A DNA stretch of 64,000 nucleotides from NCBI RefSeq assembly GCF_014646515.1, contig NZ_BMNK01000025.1:1-64000 (forward strand). Direction: 5' to 3'. The notes beneath the pieces are model-generated. The model worked only from the letters and a program-made list of their open reading frames with translations. It had not been told where the DNA came from and ran no database searches. Numbering within the stretch: the stretch's first letter is position 1; the number at the start of each line of letters is the position of its first letter. This document shows positions 61,589-64,000 of this stretch, piece by piece. This DNA is from Nonomuraea glycinis (GTDB lineage Bacteria; Actinomycetota; Actinomycetes; Streptosporangiales; Streptosporangiaceae). Both the position numbers and the translations under genes were made by a program.

Positions 61589-62110
61589 TCAGCCCTTGAC
61601 GGCCTCCGCGATCCGCTGGGCGGCCTGGGCGGGCGTGAGGTGCGTGGTGTCGATGACCTCGGCCTCGGCGTGGAGCCAGGTGCGGGCCGCCTCGGCGTAG
61701 GGCTCAAGGTATTTGAGGCGGAATGGGGAGGGGCCAAGGAGAGTGTCCCCCTCGATGCGCCCGCGGAGGGTGTCCTGGTCGGCGTGGAGGACGAAGTGCC
61801 GTACCGGGATGCCATGGTGGGCGAGGCCGGTGCTGATCTCGCGCCAGTACCGCTCGACCAGGACGGTCATGGGGATCACCAGGGTGCCGCCGGTGTAGTC
61901 GAGCACGTGGCGGGCGGTCTCGACGACGAGCGGCCGCCACGGCGGCCAGTGCTGGAAGTTGTCCGTCGCCGGCAACCCGGGCGTGATGTCCATGAGCGTC
62001 ACGCCGACCTTCTCGGCGTCGAACACCCGTGAATCCGGAAGCAGTCGCTGCACCAGCGGGCTGGTCGTCGTTTTGCCCGCGCCGTGGGTGCCGTTGAGCC
62101 ATACGATCAT
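61589..62110 (-). CDS. P-loop ATP-binding protein (shikimate/gluconate-kinase-like)
   Basis: 173 residues. MIVWLNGTHGAGKTTT holds the Walker A (7-15). WRPLVVETARHVLDYTGGTLVIPM and VRHFVLHADQDTLRGRIEGD, with a basic lid, suggest small-molecule kinase or nucleotide-kinase-like folding. The substrate is unknown. No Shine-Dalgarno is present, but TAGCGT eight bases upstream fits a leaderless start. Confidence 0.82.
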   Translation of the reverse strand: MIVWLNGTHGAGKTTTSPLVQRLLPDSRVFDAEKVGVTLMDITPGLPATDNFQHWPPWRPLVVETARHVLDYTGGTLVIPMTVLVERYWREISTGLAHHGIPVRHFVLHADQDTLRGRIEGDTLLGPSPFRLKYLEPYAEAARTWLHAEAEVIDTTHLTPAQAAQRIAEAVKG

Positions 62111-62118
62111 GGGAGGTA

Positions 62119-62124
62119 ACGCTA
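62119..62124 (-). promoter_or_regulatory. -10 element for a leaderless P-loop gene
   Basis: TAGCGT on the minus strand lies eight bases before the ATG at 62110 and overlaps the stop codon of the TetR tail remnant. Confidence 0.35.
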
Positions 62125-62337
62125 ACGCCGTGCGGGCCGCGGGAGATCCGGATCCGTCCATTCCCCGACGCGCTGGGCCAAGCCGTTCAGGATGAGGGCC
62201 GGCCCGGCCTCGAACGCCGATTCGTGATCGATCGGCGGAAGGTCGGCCGCCTGGTCCGCGCTGTCGCCGAGGTCGGCGTCCGCCGCCGGCAGGCAGGAGG
62301 GCAGCCGTACATGACCTGCTCGGGACGCGCGGCGACA
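62122..62337 (-). pseudogene. Remnant of a TetR C-terminal domain
   Basis: Just after the stop of the WYL gene the leftward frame continues without a start as SRAGHVRLPSCLPAADADL, then ESAFEAGPALILNGLAQRVG, ending at TAG 62122. The F-E-x-G-x-x-x-I-L-[DN]-G-L helix is the usual last helix of TetR ligand domains. The N-terminal two-thirds, including the helix-turn-helix, is absent. I judge it a gene tail left after a rearrangement. Confidence 0.45.
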
Positions 62338-63300
62338 CTAGCCGTCCTGGGCGGCCGCGGCCGTGTAGCGCCGTGCCAGGTCGCGCAGGAAGGTGCGCAG
62401 CTCGGGCGGTTCGAGCACCTCGAAGGGGATCTCAAGGGTGCTCAGGAACGCGGCCAGGTTGTGGAACGACTCGCCGCCGGTCTCCAGCACGCAGGCCTGC
62501 TCGCCGTCGGCGCGCAGCAGGCCGGCCGCCGGGGGCAGCCGCTCGAAGAGCGTCTCGTACGGCTCGTGCAGTCGTACGAGAGCCGGGTGCCGGTAGGCGG
62601 TCGAGCCCGCGCCGCGTACGACGTGGGCCGCGGCGTCGCCGCCCGGGGGCTCGCGCGGGGTGAAACGGGGGCCGTTCGGCGTGCGAGGGGTGATGCGGTC
62701 GGCGCGGAAGGTCCGCCAGTCGTCGCGGTCGGTGTCCCAGGCGAGCAGATACCACCGGCGGCCGGTGTAGACGAGCCGGTGCGGCTCTGCTGAGCGCGTG
62801 GTGATCGCCCCGTCGTGATTCTGGTAGTCGAAGCGCAGCCCCTCGTGGTCGCGGACGGCGGCGGCGATCACCGTCAGGGTCCCGGCGTCCACCATGGGGC
62901 CGCGGCCGGCGACCGACAGCGTGGCGGCCCGTACCGCCTCGATGCGGTGCCGCAGGCGGGCCGGCAGCATCTGCTGGAGCTTGGTGAGGGCGCGCAGCGA
63001 GGTCTCCTCGATGCCGGTCACGGTGCCGCCGGCGGCGGCGTGCAGGCTGACGGCCACCGCGACGGCCTCCTCGTCGTCGAGCAGCAGCGGAGGCAGCGCC
63101 GCACCCGCTCCGAGCCGGTAGCCGCCCGCCGTTCCCGTGACCGAGTGGATCTCGTAGCCCATGCCGCGCAGCCGTTCGATGTCGTTGCGCACCGTCCTGG
63201 TGGTGACATCGAGCCGGTCGGCCAGCTCGCGCCCGGGCCAGTCGGGGCGGGCTTGGAACAGTGAGAGCAGGCGCAGCAGGCGGACCGAGGTTTCCAGCAT
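62338..63300 (-). CDS. WYL-domain transcriptional regulator (HTH_11)
   Basis: 320 residues. The N-terminal helix-turn-helix is LLRLLSLFQARPDWPGRELA, then RLDVTTRTVRNDIERLRGMG. The WYL domain spans about 135-230 with RRWYLLAWDTDRDDWRTFRAD, where W-Y-L is the name motif. It is followed by a WCX C-terminal extension. Such YafY/DeoR-like proteins control DNA-damage, phage or metabolic genes in actinobacteria. The ATG at 63300 is the family start. Confidence 0.88.
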   Translation of the reverse strand: MLETSVRLLRLLSLFQARPDWPGRELADRLDVTTRTVRNDIERLRGMGYEIHSVTGTAGGYRLGAGAALPPLLLDDEEAVAVAVSLHAAAGGTVTGIEETSLRALTKLQQMLPARLRHRIEAVRAATLSVAGRGPMVDAGTLTVIAAAVRDHEGLRFDYQNHDGAITTRSAEPHRLVYTGRRWYLLAWDTDRDDWRTFRADRITPRTPNGPRFTPREPPGGDAAAHVVRGAGSTAYRHPALVRLHEPYETLFERLPPAAGLLRADGEQACVLETGGESFHNLAAFLSTLEIPFEVLEPPELRTFLRDLARRYTAAAAQDG

Positions 63301-63391
63301 CGTCCAAGGATGCCGGACGAACCGGCGGCCATCCGCCGCGCGCGTACGGGTCCCAGCTCCGCCACACCATCCCTTAACGGGAGGCAACACC

Positions 63392-63442
63392 GTGACTCTG
63401 GCGGAACACGAACAGTTGCTATCTAGTCACACACGGCTGTGA
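63392..63442 (+). CDS. Short leader ORF before the polyketide synthase gene
   Basis: GTG at 63392 is preceded by GGGAGG at ideal spacing (63380-63385) and opens a 16-codon frame, VTLAEHEQLLSSHTRL, ending at TGA 63440-63442. That stop overlaps an ATG (63442) in the PKS frame. This arrangement could couple PKS translation to the leader. Whether the peptide is made is unknown. Confidence 0.4.
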   Translation: MTLAEHEQLLSSHTRL

Positions 63443-63477
63443 TGCCATGGGGCACAGGCGACCAGAAGGGTGACGGG

Positions 63478-64000
63478 ATGAGCACGGGCGGTGGCGGAAA
63501 CGGGCGCGTCTGGCCTCGGCAGGCCGTGGCGGTGGTCGGCGTAGGGTGCAGGCTTCCTGGCGGCATCGAAGACCTCGACGGCCTGTGGCAGGCCCTGCTG
63601 CGCGGCGACGACCTGGTCGGCACGGTGCCCCAGGACCGGTTCGAGGCGGAGCTGCACGTCGACGAGACCATCCCGAGGCCGGAAAGGAGTTACACCCGGG
63701 CAGGCGGCTTCCTGCGTGACGTCGCCGGCTTCGACGCCGCCTACTTCGGGATCTCCCCCAAGGAGGCCGCCTCGATGGACCCGCAGCAGCGGCTGCTGCT
63801 GGAGATGGCCGCCGAGGCGTTCGACGACGCGGGCATCGACCCGGGGCGCCTGGCCGGCAGCGACACGGCGGTGTTCGTCGGCATCTCCGACCCGTCCTAC
63901 GGGGTGCTCCAGGCGCTGGAACGCGGCTCCATGGGCCCCTACAGCATGTCCGGGATGGCGCTGTCGATCGCCGCCAACCGGCTGTCGCACGTCTTCGACC
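63478..64000 (+). CDS. Type I polyketide synthase, N-terminal ketosynthase part (runs off window)
   Basis: 174 codons are visible. After a Gly-rich start the ketosynthase begins with VAVVGVGCRLPGGIEDLDGL. It continues with LLRGDDLVGTVPQDRFEAEL, GGFLRDVAGFDAAYFGISPK and EAASMDPQQRLLLEMAAEAF, all typical of modular or iterative PKS KS domains. The catalytic Cys lies beyond the edge. No docking helix or loading domain precedes the KS. ATG at 63478 has AAGGG upstream; ATG 63442 and GTG 63439 are in frame and overlap the leader ORF. Confidence 0.88.
   Translation, partial: MSTGGGGNGRVWPRQAVAVVGVGCRLPGGIEDLDGLWQALLRGDDLVGTVPQDRFEAELHVDETIPRPERSYTRAGGFLRDVAGFDAAYFGISPKEAASMDPQQRLLLEMAAEAFDDAGIDPGRLAGSDTAVFVGISDPSYGVLQALERGSMGPYSMSGMALSIAANRLSHVFD

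Overview
The window is GC-rich bacterial DNA with dense, short-spaced genes on both strands, many GTG starts and ATGA/GTGA overlaps. Several gene types are typical of filamentous Actinobacteria: F420-type enzymes, SpoIIE-like phosphatase, an ECF sigma factor paired with a DGPF protein, an MmyB-type regulator, two NarL-type two-component systems and a type I polyketide synthase. I infer a soil actinomycete, probably of the Streptosporangiales; family or genus cannot be fixed from sequence alone. No rRNA, tRNA, CRISPR array, insertion sequence or phage was seen.

Left part (1-16.7 kb): a truncated MarR gene and a remnant of an F420-NADP reductase lead into two overlapping 23S rRNA methyltransferase genes that look like the avilamycin/everninomicin resistance pair AviRb-AviRa. 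Then come an SDR with a divergent MmyB-type regulator and a headless TetR remnant, a two-component system, two secreted hydrolases, a sensor kinase divergent from an HtpX-like protease, and a GntR-controlled catabolic locus (FAD dehydrogenase, MFS transporter, AtuA-like protein, DUF4387 protein).

Middle part (16.7-45.4 kb): mostly ordinary accessory genes. These include a UvrA-like ABC protein divergent from a regulator with two MerR domains, MarC, arginine deiminase overlapping a ThrE-type exporter, a second NarL-type system with DedA, and a SNF2 helicase-SWIM protein pair. There follow an ArsR/SRPBCC/VOC operon, a PrmC-like methyltransferase, a nitroreductase-hemerythrin fusion, a P450, a SpoIIE phosphatase, an LLM enzyme with a deaminase, and a DGPF/ECF sigma pair.

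Right part (45.5-64 kb): the main object is a 14-kb catabolic island. Ten genes read leftward from 55.18 to 45.54 kb (amidohydrolase, bicupin, two paralogous substrate-binding lipoproteins around a luciferase-like monooxygenase, thiolase, CoA-transferase A and B, aldehyde dehydrogenase, SnoaL-like protein). Five read rightward from 55.40 kb (IclR regulator, ABC ATPase, permease, HpcH/HpaI aldolase, SDR). Together they look like import, oxygenation, ring or amide opening, aldol cleavage and conversion to acyl-CoA intermediates; the substrate is unknown. The island sits between an SDR gene and a TetR gene that share a 22-bp palindromic operator, as if it had been inserted into a tetR-SDR locus. 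After it come LysR, P-loop and WYL genes, a TetR tail remnant, and the start of a type I PKS that runs off the window.
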